The notes beneath the pieces were generated by a model, which worked only from the letters and a program-made list of their open reading frames with translations, was not told where the DNA came from and did not search any database. The translations under genes were made by a program, and so were the position numbers. 7,005 nt of DNA from Frankiaceae bacterium (lineage in GTDB: Bacteria; Actinomycetota; Actinomycetes; Mycobacteriales; SCTD01). Shown here piece after piece: positions 1 through 5,819 of this stretch. Where the stretch lies: positions 1-7,005 of the forward strand of contig CANKBT010000163.1 of the NCBI GenBank assembly GCA_947479995.1, given 5' to 3'. How positions within the stretch are numbered: the first letter of the stretch is position 1; each line of letters opens with the position of its first letter.

Positions 1-241
1 CCAGCAGGCCGATCGCGACGGCCATGACCGGCCACTGCGTGACGACCAGGACGAGCGCCCCGACGCCGACGCCGGCCAGCGCGCGCGCCGACAGCCCGGC
101 GCCGCGTCGGCGCACCGTGCGCACCAGGCTCGGCTTGCCCGGGTCGCGCTCGGGGAGCCCCACCACGGCGACGACCGCGAGCGCGAGGCCGAGCCCGACG
201 ACGAGCCCGGCGAGCAGCGCCAGCAGCAGGTTCGTGCTCAC
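1..241 (-). CDS. tadB: TadB-like type II/IV secretion platform protein, N-terminal fragment
   Basis: Partial gene: 80 codons from a GTG start at 241 to the left window edge, no stop seen. The protein starts MSTNLLLALLAGLVVG, giving a hydrophobic segment at about residues 3-28. A basic linker follows (ERDPGKPSLVRTVRRRGAG), then a second hydrophobic segment at about 55-80. This TM-basic loop-TM start directly after a TadA/CpaF ATPase is typical of TadB, one of the two GspF-family inner-membrane proteins that form the platform for Tad/Flp pilus assembly. The GTG overlaps the ATPase stop by four bases (GTGA, 238-241) and has no good Shine-Dalgarno close by, so its translation is probably coupled to tadA. 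The diagnostic GspF domain lies outside the window, so the assignment rests on topology and gene order. Another small membrane protein of the cluster is possible. Confidence 0.72.
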   Translation of the reverse strand, partial: MSTNLLLALLAGLVVGLGLALAVVAVVGLPERDPGKPSLVRTVRRRGAGLSARALAGVGVGALVLVVTQWPVMAVAIGLL

Positions 242-1566
242 GACCAGCGCGCCCGGACCTCGGGCGGCTCCCAGCCGCCGGCGCGGACGAGGTCGTCGAC
301 GCACTCGACCGGCGCGTGCGCCACCGCGCGGCCGTCGCGGCCGGGCGCGTAGACCTCGCTCGACATGACGCGGCCGTCGACGCCGGTCACCTCGCGCACC
401 GACTCGACGACGCGGCTGAGGCTGCCGCCGCTCTCGTAGTCGTTGGTGCGGCGCATGAACACGACGAAGTCGATGGCGCCGCTGATGAGCATGTGCGTCG
501 CCTCGACCGGGAGGTTCTCCTGCGCCTGCAGCGCGTACGTCGCGATGCGGTTGAAGACCTCCATCGAGGAGTTGGCGTGGATCGTCGACAGCGAGCCGTC
601 GTTGCCCTGGCTCATCGCGTTGAGCATCGTGACGATCTCGTCGCCGAGCACCTCGCCGACGATGACGCGGCTGGGGTTCATGCGCAGCGAGCGGCGCACG
701 AGCTCGGCCATCGTCACGGCGCCCAGGCCCTCGGAGTTGGGCAGGCGCTCCTCGAACGACACGACGTTCGGGTGCAGCTCGGGGAACTGGTCCAGGCCGA
801 GCTCGAGCGCCCGCTCGACGGTGATGAGGCGCTCGACCGGCGGGATCTCGTTGGCGAGCGCCCGCAGCAGCGTCGTCTTCCCGGAGTTGGTCGCGCCCGC
901 GATCATGAGGTTCTTACGGGCGCGCACCGCGGCCCGCAGGAAGTCGGCGAGGTCGCGCGACATGGTGCCGGTGCCGACGAGGTCGTCGAGGAACACCTTG
1001 CCGAGGCGCGAGCGGCGGATCGAGATGGCGGGCCGGCTGCACACGCCCATGACGGCCGACAGGCGCGCGCCGTCCGGCAGCCGCAGGTCGAGCTGCGGGT
1101 TGGCGGAGTCGAACGGCCGGCTCGACAGGCCGACGTTGGCGGCGAGCACCTGGATGAGCTCGATGAGCGCGTCGTCGTCCTCGGCGACCGGCGGCGCGAG
1201 CACCTCGCGGCCGTCGCTGTAGCCGACGTAGACCTGGTCGCACCCGTTGATGTCGATGTTCTCGACCTCGGGGTCCTCCAGCAGCGGCTGCAGCCGGCCG
1301 ACGCCGAACAGCGCCGCGTGCACCGCGGCGGCGAGCACCTCCTCGTGCTCGGCGCTGATCGGCACCCGGCCGTCGGCGATCTCGCCGCGGGCGTGGTCCT
1401 CGAGCACCTGCACGATGAGCGAGCGGGCGTACTGCCGCTCGTCCTCGGCGGTCATCGCCGCGCGCCCGGCGGCCTCGTCGCGGCGGCGCTGCTGGTTGAG
1501 CCGGTCGGCGACCTGCGCCCGCAGCTGGCGGACGAGGACGTGGTCGGTCTCGACGCGCGCGCTCAC
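238..1566 (-). CDS. tadA: TadA/CpaF-family secretion ATPase of a Tad (type IVc) pilus
   Basis: 442-aa cytoplasmic hexameric ATPase of the type II/IV secretion superfamily that powers Flp pilin assembly through the TadB/TadC platform. Seen in the protein: a helical N-terminus (1-65, rich in R/Q/E); the CpaF-type N-terminal domain, with FGVGRLQPLLEDPEVENIDING at about 87-108 (initial F at 87); Walker A GATNSGKTT at 224-232; an Asp-box-like ITVERALELGL at 248-258; Walker B VIVGEVLGDE at 301-310; and a His box GSLSTIHANSS at 324-334. Length fits the family. The GTG at 1566 is chosen because it overlaps the stop of the upstream cpaE-like gene as GTGA (1563-1566) and because the frame upstream of it is only arginine-rich, out-of-frame cpaE sequence. 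The Asp box has Arg where family members usually have Asp (IED type). Family identity is secure; pilus type follows from the SAF and CpaE neighbours. Confidence 0.95.
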   Translation of the reverse strand: MSARVETDHVLVRQLRAQVADRLNQQRRRDEAAGRAAMTAEDERQYARSLIVQVLEDHARGEIADGRVPISAEHEEVLAAAVHAALFGVGRLQPLLEDPEVENIDINGCDQVYVGYSDGREVLAPPVAEDDDALIELIQVLAANVGLSSRPFDSANPQLDLRLPDGARLSAVMGVCSRPAISIRRSRLGKVFLDDLVGTGTMSRDLADFLRAAVRARKNLMIAGATNSGKTTLLRALANEIPPVERLITVERALELGLDQFPELHPNVVSFEERLPNSEGLGAVTMAELVRRSLRMNPSRVIVGEVLGDEIVTMLNAMSQGNDGSLSTIHANSSMEVFNRIATYALQAQENLPVEATHMLISGAIDFVVFMRRTNDYESGGSLSRVVESVREVTGVDGRVMSSEVYAPGRDGRAVAHAPVECVDDLVRAGGWEPPEVRARWS

Positions 1567-2540
1567 GAGCCGGCCCCGGTCGACGAGGACGACTTGAGCA
1601 CGGGCGTGCCCGACAGGCGCTCGCCCAGCGGCACGACCGGCGCGACCGGCGCCGCGCCCTTGCCGAAGCGGCGCCTGCTGCCGCGCTGGCGGGCCGCGCG
1701 GCGCGCGCCCAGGGCCTCGGCCTCGGCGGCCGCGGCAGCCGAGCCGCCGCCGACCGGCGGCGTGCCGCCGAGCGGCTGCCCCGCCGCCCCGACGAGGCGC
1801 GCGACCTCGTCGACGACGGCGTGCGCGCTGCGCACGAGCAGGGTGCGCTCGGGCCGCGGCACCTCGACGCCGGCGAGCACGCCGGCGCCCTCGCGGTCGT
1901 CGGCCAGCAGGCCGAGGAAGCGCACCTTCGGCAGGTCGCGCTCGAGCATCGCGCGCGCCCCGACGACGTCGCGGTCGCCCGCGCCGCGACCCACCACGAC
2001 GTAGCCGAGCAGGGGGCCGGAGCCGCCGGCCTGCAGCACCTCCTGCATCGTGCCGAGGCGCTCGCGGGCGTGCACCAGGCCGCTGACGTCGGGGCGCAGC
2101 ACGCAGACGAGGAGGTCGGCGCGCTCGGCGAGCGAGAGCTGCGGCGAGCCGGCGGTGAGCCGCCCGCAGTCGACGACGACGTCGTGGTCGCGGGCGGCGG
2201 CGAGGGCGTGCGCGAGGTTGTCCCAGAGCGCCTGGCCGGCCTGCGCCTGCTCGGGGCTGCTCAGCCCGGCGACCAGCTCGGTGCCGCCGCGCAGCACCTG
2301 CGCGTGCTCGACGAGCGCGGTGGGCGACAGGCTGCGGCGCGCGAGCGACAGCAGCGACAGCAGGCCGCGGTCGCGGTCGACGGCCGCGCCGTCCTCCCGC
2401 GGCAGGCGCAGGGCGACGTCGCCGCCCGCCGCGTCGGCGTCGACGAGCAGCGCCGGGCGCGGCCACAGGGCGGCCAGGAGCTGGGCGGCGGTGGTGCAGC
2501 CGGGGGCGCCCTTCGCCGACATGAGCGCGACGACGGCCAC
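1563..2540 (-). CDS. cpaE: CpaE/ParA-like protein with lysine-less P-loop
   Basis: 325-aa SIMIBI (MinD/ParA-like) protein, probably the CpaE/TadZ counterpart that places the Tad machine in the cell. The N-terminus is a beta strand followed by a deviant Walker A, SAKGAPGCTT at 8-17. The first 'signature' lysine (K10) is present, but Cys15 stands where the catalytic lysine of KGGxGKT belongs. Next come LLVDADAAGGDVALRL at 31-46 (switch region), a hydrophobic strand ending in Asp, VVVDCGRL at 121-128 (Walker-B-like), and LLVCVLRPD at 143-151. From about 255 the protein is Gly/Pro/Ala-rich and then strongly basic (ARRAARQRGSRRRFGKG, 279-295), unlike a folded ATPase core. The GTG start lies one base after the SAF gene stop (TGA-C-GTG). 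An internal ATG at codon 7 would remove the first beta strand and is less likely. I recall KGSPGVTT-type P-loops in actinobacterial homologues, so the change may be a subfamily trait. Nucleotide hydrolysis is doubtful. Confidence 0.82.
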   Translation of the reverse strand: MAVVALMSAKGAPGCTTAAQLLAALWPRPALLVDADAAGGDVALRLPREDGAAVDRDRGLLSLLSLARRSLSPTALVEHAQVLRGGTELVAGLSSPEQAQAGQALWDNLAHALAAARDHDVVVDCGRLTAGSPQLSLAERADLLVCVLRPDVSGLVHARERLGTMQEVLQAGGSGPLLGYVVVGRGAGDRDVVGARAMLERDLPKVRFLGLLADDREGAGVLAGVEVPRPERTLLVRSAHAVVDEVARLVGAAGQPLGGTPPVGGGSAAAAAEAEALGARRAARQRGSRRRFGKGAAPVAPVVPLGERLSGTPVLKSSSSTGAGS

Positions 2541-2541
2541 G

Positions 2542-3213
2542 TCAGGTGCCGTCGTCGGCGAGGTCGATGACCGGCTCGGTGTCCGGGGCGAGCAGCGCCA
2601 CCGCCACGCTGCCGGTGGTGGTCGCCGAGACGACCTGCGCGAGGTCGCTCTCGGGCACCAGCAGCGAGGCCACGAGCGAGTCGCCGCCGTCGCTGCTCAC
2701 GTCGACCACGCGCGCGGCCTGCACGAGCAGCGTGGCGGTCGCGCCGTCGCTGCTCACGGAGTAGACCTGCACGACGTCTCCGCGGTCGAGCGGCACGGCC
2801 GGCCGCTGCGACGACGACAGCGTGGCGCCGACGACGGCGCCGTCGTCCGGCACGACGCCGGAGGCGATGAACATGCGGTTGGTGATGAGCGCGCCCTCGG
2901 GGACCGCGCCGGTCGCTCGGGTGCCGACGTAGGAGTCGAGGACCGACGAGGGCACGACGTCGGCGCCGTCGGCGGCGACGCGGGCGACCCGGAAGTCGTC
3001 GGCGTCGACGCGCTCGCCGACCCCGATGTCGCGCGCGGCGACGAGCACGTCGACGCGGTCGCCGCTGCGGTAGGCCACGAGCGCCGAGGCGAGGGCGCCG
3101 CCGAGCACCAGCAGCAGGGCGAGGGCCGCGAGGGCGGGGCGCCGGTCGCGGACGGGCGCCGGGAGCCGGCCGCGGCCGGTCGCGGACGGCCGCGAGGGGG
3201 TCGTCGTGGCCAT
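2542..3213 (-). CDS. Membrane-anchored SAF-domain protein, CpaB/RcpC-like
   Basis: 223-aa protein. Residues 1-26 are polar and basic (cytoplasmic). Residues 27-48 form one transmembrane helix (PALAALALLLVLGGALASAL core). Residues about 54-116 are a SAF domain: VDVLVAARDIGVGERVDADDF, an 'ARVA..' strand, then VGTRATGAVPEGALITNRMF, the classic 'turn off, raise, leave behind' pattern of SAF/CpaB N-domains. A beta-rich extracytoplasmic part follows (PLDRGDVVQVYSV at 141-153, repeated Val-rich strands to 208). In Gram-negative Tad systems CpaB/RcpC is periplasmic and works with the secretin. Actinobacteria lack an outer-membrane secretin, so this shorter form probably acts in or on the wall side of the membrane, and its exact job is unknown. 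First gene of the minus-strand operon. ATG at 3213, with GGAG on the minus strand at 3227-3224 ten bases upstream. The stop is one base before the cpaE-like start, showing cotranscription. Confidence 0.85.
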   Translation of the reverse strand: MATTTPSRPSATGRGRLPAPVRDRRPALAALALLLVLGGALASALVAYRSGDRVDVLVAARDIGVGERVDADDFRVARVAADGADVVPSSVLDSYVGTRATGAVPEGALITNRMFIASGVVPDDGAVVGATLSSSQRPAVPLDRGDVVQVYSVSSDGATATLLVQAARVVDVSSDGGDSLVASLLVPESDLAQVVSATTTGSVAVALLAPDTEPVIDLADDGT

Positions 3214-3223
3214 GGCGGCAGCA

Positions 3224-3227
3224 CTCC
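3224..3227 (-). promoter_or_regulatory. Shine-Dalgarno site of the SAF-domain gene
   Basis: Minus-strand GGAG, ten bases before the ATG at 3213. Together with the absence of another good start nearby it supports this start. Spacing is slightly long. Confidence 0.5.
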
Positions 3228-3251
3228 AAGGGGGCGGGGCGAGGGGGGTCT

Positions 3252-3277
3252 GGCCGCGCTCACTGTAGGGCGCGGCC
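3252..3277. repeat. Perfect 8-bp inverted repeat between hydrolase and Tad operon (terminator or operator)
   Basis: The arms GGCCGCGC (3252-3259) and GCGCGGCC (3270-3277) pair perfectly around a ten-base loop (3260-3269). On the minus strand the outer GGGG of one arm can also pair with CCCC beyond an AGA bulge. It begins 38 bases after the hydrolase stop (3316-3318), where a factor-independent terminator would sit, but no T-run follows on either strand. The loop contains TACAGT on the minus strand (3267-3262), which resembles a -10 hexamer for the Tad operon, so the repeat might instead overlap a promoter. Both readings are inference. The pairing itself is read directly. GC-rich DNA forms such arms more readily by chance. 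Confidence 0.5.
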
Positions 3278-3315
3278 CCGGTGGGCGAGGGCGCTTCGTC
3301 CGATCTCGGCAGGTG

Positions 3316-4038
3316 TCAGCCCGGGCTTGACGCGGCCCCGCCGAGGTGGCGGTCGAAGAAGCGCAGGATGCGCGCCCAGGCGTCCTCGGCGGACGGCTCG
3401 TGGTGGTGCAGGCCCACCACCTTCTCCAGCGGGCCGAAGGGCCCGGCGCTGTGCCGGTTCATGAACGAGTGGCCGGCGCCGGCGTACTCCTTGACGTCGT
3501 TCTCGACCCCGAGCCCGTCCAGCACGGTGCGCAGCCGGCCCGCCGCGCCGCGCAGCACCAGGTCGCGCTTGCCGTACGACGCGACGACCGGGCAGGCGCC
3601 GGCCAGCGCCTGCTCCGGGTCCTCGGGCAGGACGCCGTACGCCGGCGCCGCCGCGTCGAAGCCCTTCGCCGCCATGACCAGGGCGAAGCCGCCGCCCATG
3701 CAGAAGCCCACGACGCCGACCCGGCCCGTGCAGTCGGCGCGGTCGGCGAGCCAGGCGCGGCTGGCCGCGATGTCGTCGACCGCCGGCCCGCGCCCGGCGC
3801 GCAGGGCCGAGAACGTGCCCTTGAGGCAGCGCAGGGCCCCGCCGTCGCTGTAGAGGTCGGGGGCGAGCGCGAGGTAGCCCGCGGCCGCGAGCCGGTCGGC
3901 GTGCGCGCGGATGTCGTCGGTGAGGCCGAACGCCTCGTGCAGCACGACGACGGCCGGCCACGGGCCCTCGCCGACCGGCGGGACGGCGAGGTGCGCCTTC
4001 AGGGCACCCCGCTCGGTGGTCAGGACGGTGGCGGGCAC
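3316..4038 (-). CDS. Dienelactone hydrolase family protein (carboxymethylenebutenolidase-like)
   Basis: 240-aa cytosolic alpha/beta hydrolase with no signal peptide or membrane segment. The family opens dienelactone to maleylacetate in chlorocatechol breakdown, but many actinobacterial members act on unknown esters or lactones. Seen: HEAFGL at 34-39 with Glu35 (partner of the nucleophile), a nucleophile elbow GFCMGGG at 111-117 with Cys113, Asp159 in GKRDLV, and His190 in GAGHSF. The Cys/Asp/His spacing (46 and 31 residues) closely matches bacterial DLH (Cys123, Asp171, His202), so the triad is complete and length is normal. Starts at GTG 4038 behind GGAGG. Probably transcribed alone: the Tad operon lies 102 bases downstream behind a hairpin, and the upstream neighbour is divergent. 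Nothing around it suggests an aromatic-degradation pathway, so its substrate is open. Confidence 0.93.
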   Translation of the reverse strand: MPATVLTTERGALKAHLAVPPVGEGPWPAVVVLHEAFGLTDDIRAHADRLAAAGYLALAPDLYSDGGALRCLKGTFSALRAGRGPAVDDIAASRAWLADRADCTGRVGVVGFCMGGGFALVMAAKGFDAAAPAYGVLPEDPEQALAGACPVVASYGKRDLVLRGAAGRLRTVLDGLGVENDVKEYAGAGHSFMNRHSAGPFGPLEKVVGLHHHEPSAEDAWARILRFFDRHLGGAASSPG

Positions 4039-4042
4039 GGCT

Positions 4043-4047
4043 CCTCC
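4043..4047 (-). promoter_or_regulatory. Shine-Dalgarno site of the hydrolase gene
   Basis: Minus-strand GGAGG (within GGAGGAG, 4047-4041), four bases before the GTG at 4038. Spacing is short but the match is strong, and it fixes this GTG as the start. Confidence 0.65.
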
Positions 4048-4085
4048 AGGGGCGGGCGGTGGCCCGATCGTGCCCGACCGCCAGA

Positions 4086-4103
4086 AGCGGGTGACAGCGG
4101 GTG
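4086..4103. repeat. Tandem direct repeat in the divergent gap
   Basis: AGCGGGTG occurs at 4086-4093 and again at 4096-4103, so the two copies are offset by ten bases, about one helical turn. It lies between the hydrolase start (4038, minus) and the WXG-like gene start (4177, plus), upstream of the possible -10 box at 4135-4140. Such in-phase repeats are common as regulator binding sites, but no regulator is identified and a chance repeat in GC-rich DNA is possible. Confidence 0.35.
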
Positions 4104-4118
4104 CGCAGGCCTGCGGCG

Positions 4119-4130
4119 GGCGGGCCCGCC
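4119..4130. promoter_or_regulatory. 12-bp palindrome, possible operator
   Basis: GGCGGGCCCGCC is a perfect palindrome ending four bases before the possible -10 box of the plus-strand cassette. The position suits an operator within the promoter spacer. Palindromes of pure G/C are fairly common in this genome, so function is a guess. Confidence 0.25.
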
Positions 4131-4134
4131 TCCG

Positions 4135-4140
4135 TAGAGT
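4135..4140 (+). promoter_or_regulatory. Possible -10 box for the plus-strand cassette
   Basis: TAGAGT fits the TANNNT pattern of actinobacterial sigma-70-type promoters and stands out in an otherwise nearly AT-free region. It lies 37 bases before the ATG at 4177, leaving room for a short leader carrying the Shine-Dalgarno site. No recognisable -35 hexamer is found 16-18 bases upstream, which keeps confidence low. Confidence 0.3.
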
Positions 4141-4163
4141 CCTGCCGTCGAGGACGAGGGACC

Positions 4164-4170
4164 AGGAGGA
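4164..4170 (+). promoter_or_regulatory. Strong Shine-Dalgarno site of the WXG-like gene
   Basis: AGGAGGA, six bases before the ATG at 4177. It is the strongest ribosome binding site in the window and decides the start against the later in-frame ATG at codon 10. It may be the main ribosome entry point for the coupled cassette downstream. Confidence 0.8.
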
Positions 4171-4176
4171 CGAGCG

Positions 4177-4458
4177 ATGGTGCTGGCCGCAGACCCGGGT
4201 GGCATGTCCGCCGGGGCGAGCACGGTGACGTCGGCGGGCGACGAGGCGGCCGACGCCGCGGCGGGCCTGCGCGACGGCGCCCGGACGGCGAGCGGCGGCT
4301 GCGGCGCCGGCCCGCTCGCGGGCGCGCTGACCCGCTTCTCCGCCGCCTGGAGCGGCGAGCTCGCGGCCTGGGCGCTCGGCTGCGAGCAGCTCGGCCGGGT
4401 CGCGGCGGAGAACGGGCGGCAGGTCGGCCAGGTCAACAGCGTCCCGTCCGCGCCGTGA
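4177..4458 (+). CDS. Small WXG100/EspC-like helical protein, probable type VII secretion protein
   Basis: 93-aa protein rich in Ala and Gly, with no signal peptide. A first helix (about 10-40, small residues) is followed by a Gly-rich break (GGCGAGP, 40-46) and a second amphipathic helix carrying RFSAAWSGELAAW at 53-65. W58-S59-G60 is a literal WXG motif. The pattern F..AW...L..... then L....AENGR resembles EspC/WXG100-type helical hairpins, which usually form dimers and are exported by type VII secretion or help a partner be exported. First gene of the cassette, with a strong Shine-Dalgarno site. Its stop overlaps the next start as GTGA (4455-4458). WXG normally lies near residue 40-45 at the hairpin turn, so position 58 is late. 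No clear YxxxD/E export tag is seen near the end. The family is inferred from pattern, not from an alignment. Confidence 0.62.
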   Translation: MVLAADPGGMSAGASTVTSAGDEAADAAAGLRDGARTASGGCGAGPLAGALTRFSAAWSGELAAWALGCEQLGRVAAENGRQVGQVNSVPSAP

Positions 4459-5819
4459 GCTGGCCCTTCACGCGCCCGACCGGCGACCCGGCGAGCGTGC
4501 GCTCCGGCGCCCGCGCCATCGGCACCGCGACCGGCCGCGTCGGTGACGCCCAGACGCAGTTCGGCAACGGCGCGATGACGGCCCTGACCGGCTGGGAGAG
4601 CCCGGTCGCGACCGACTTCGCGGAGCTCTCCGGCTCGGCGAGCATGCGCATCGCGGCGGCCGGCACCCAGCTCGAGGGCACCTCGTCGGTGCTGCTGACC
4701 TACGCCGAGCTGCTCGAGTCGGCGCAGGACGCGTACGACGCGCTGCACGGCGAGTGGCAGCAGGAGCAGCGCACGATCGACCGGGTCGACGCGCTCGAGG
4801 AGCCCACGCCCGACGACGACGCGCAGCGCAGCGCCGCCCGCACCCGCCAGGGCACGATCGAGTCGGACGTCCGCGAGGCTCTGAGCGACCTCGACGCCGC
4901 GGAGGTCCGCACCGCCAACGCCCTGGACGAGAGCACCGACGCGCTCGTGCCGGGCGGCTCGGGCATGACGCCCGAGCAGCTGTTCAGCCAGGTGACGCGG
5001 GCCTGGGGAGCGGTGGCGCCCGGCATCGGCAGCTTCTTCACCTCGACCTCGCCGCTGCTCGCGCTGGACGGCCTGCGCCGCAGCATCGGCGACTCGCGCG
5101 CCGCCCGCGCCGCGCTCGACGCCTACGCCGCCTCCGACGCCGCCGCGCTGCTGGCCAGCCAGGTGGAGAACCTGGAGCTGGCGAAGGTCGACGCGGCGGT
5201 CCGCACCGTCGGCGACGTGACGGACATGCGGGTGCTCCGGCAGTACTTCGAGGCGCAGGCCGCGGTGGCCGACGCGGCCGACGACGCCCGCAAGGCGTTC
5301 GAGGGCGCGAGCAGCGCGCGCAGCAGCTTCCTCAACGGCGTGGCCGCGACGACGCGCCTCACCCGCGGGCTCGCCGTGCTCGGCATCTTCGGCGCGGGCT
5401 ACGACCTGTTCGCCAACCCCGACGGGCACACCGGCGTGCGCCGCGGGGTCGACGTCGTGATGGACGTCGCGTCGATCGGCGCGGGGGCGTACGTCCTGGC
5501 CACCGGCGCGGGCTTCCTGGCCGTCACGCCGGTCGGGGCGGCCGTGGTCGTCGGCGTCGCCGTGGTCGCGGGGGCCTGGGCGATCGGCAACTTCGTGGTC
5601 GACAACTGGGACTCGATCAGCCACGGCCTCGAGGTCGCCGGCGACTGGGTCGTCGACCAGGGCGAGATGGTCTTCGACGGCGCCGTGGCCGGGGTCGAGT
5701 GGACCGGCGAGCGGATCGCCGACGGCGGCCGCTGGGTCGGCGACCGCGTGGAGGACCTCGGCGACGGCTTCGCCGAGGCCAGCGGCGACTTCGCCGACGC
5801 GGTGGTGTTCTGGAGGTGA
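4455..5819 (+). CDS. Putative type VII secretion substrate with glycine-rich hydrophobic C-terminal region
   Basis: 454-aa protein, GTG start overlapping the previous stop (GTGA). N-terminus: PTGDPASVRSGARAIGTATG (8-27) resembles the 'GDP..vr..A' opening of actinobacterial T7SS-secreted proteins. A long helix follows, with GWES at 46-49 as a WXG-like turn, then a second long helix to about 115 that includes LLTYAELLESAQDAYDAL. Residues 116-165 are acidic and charged. Residues 172-300 are mostly helical and Ala-rich. Hydrophobic stretches lie at about 303-319 and 336-382, the latter with small-residue spacing (Gly342, 344, 351, 353, 361, 367, 373, 378) like glycine zippers. The last 70 residues form an amphipathic Trp/Asp/Gly-rich tail (Trp385, 398, 416, 427). 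No nuclease, ADP-ribosyl or other known toxin domain is recognised. It could be an exported membrane-active effector, a cell-surface protein or a structural partner of the first gene. Real coding is well supported; the role is inference. Confidence 0.65.
   Translation: MSWPFTRPTGDPASVRSGARAIGTATGRVGDAQTQFGNGAMTALTGWESPVATDFAELSGSASMRIAAAGTQLEGTSSVLLTYAELLESAQDAYDALHGEWQQEQRTIDRVDALEEPTPDDDAQRSAARTRQGTIESDVREALSDLDAAEVRTANALDESTDALVPGGSGMTPEQLFSQVTRAWGAVAPGIGSFFTSTSPLLALDGLRRSIGDSRAARAALDAYAASDAAALLASQVENLELAKVDAAVRTVGDVTDMRVLRQYFEAQAAVADAADDARKAFEGASSARSSFLNGVAATTRLTRGLAVLGIFGAGYDLFANPDGHTGVRRGVDVVMDVASIGAGAYVLATGAGFLAVTPVGAAVVVGVAVVAGAWAIGNFVVDNWDSISHGLEVAGDWVVDQGEMVFDGAVAGVEWTGERIADGGRWVGDRVEDLGDGFAEASGDFADAVVFWR

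Noticed and set aside
316..2004. Long plus-strand open frame opposite tadA and cpaE
   Set aside because: His/Arg/Ala/Asp-rich, without domain pattern, and fully antisense to two genes with intact motifs. High-GC DNA rarely has stops in shadow frames.
1567..2466. Upstream extension of the TadA frame, giving a 742-aa reading frame
   Set aside because: The added 300 residues are almost pure Arg/Ala/Gly/Pro, the mark of an out-of-frame reading of GC-rich coding DNA, and lie over the clear cpaE-like gene. The GTGA overlap at 1563-1566 gives the natural start.
4091..4096. GTGACA as a -35 box for the cassette
   Set aside because: It lies 38 bases from TAGAGT, far beyond the 16-18 base spacing, and is part of the direct repeat.
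4101..4454. N-terminal extension of the 454-aa protein back to 4101
   Set aside because: The extra sequence is Arg/Gly-rich and out of frame with the 93-aa gene it would overlap. The protein-like pattern begins at MSWPFTRPTGDP, right at the GTGA overlap.
4020..5624. 534-aa minus-strand open frame opposite the cassette
   Set aside because: Composition is Arg/Gly/Ala/His low-complexity with no recognisable motif. The plus strand here has a strong Shine-Dalgarno site, coupled overlaps and sensible helical proteins.
4754..5815. N-terminal extension of the 264-aa protein
   Set aside because: Arg/Gly-rich shadow of the 454-aa gene. Normal amino-acid composition starts at 5816.
4177..5819. Immunity or toxin enzyme domain (nuclease, ADP-ribosyltransferase, NADase) in the type VII-like genes
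   Set aside because: No catalytic motif of these families could be seen. Only the hydrophobic glycine-rich region hints at activity.
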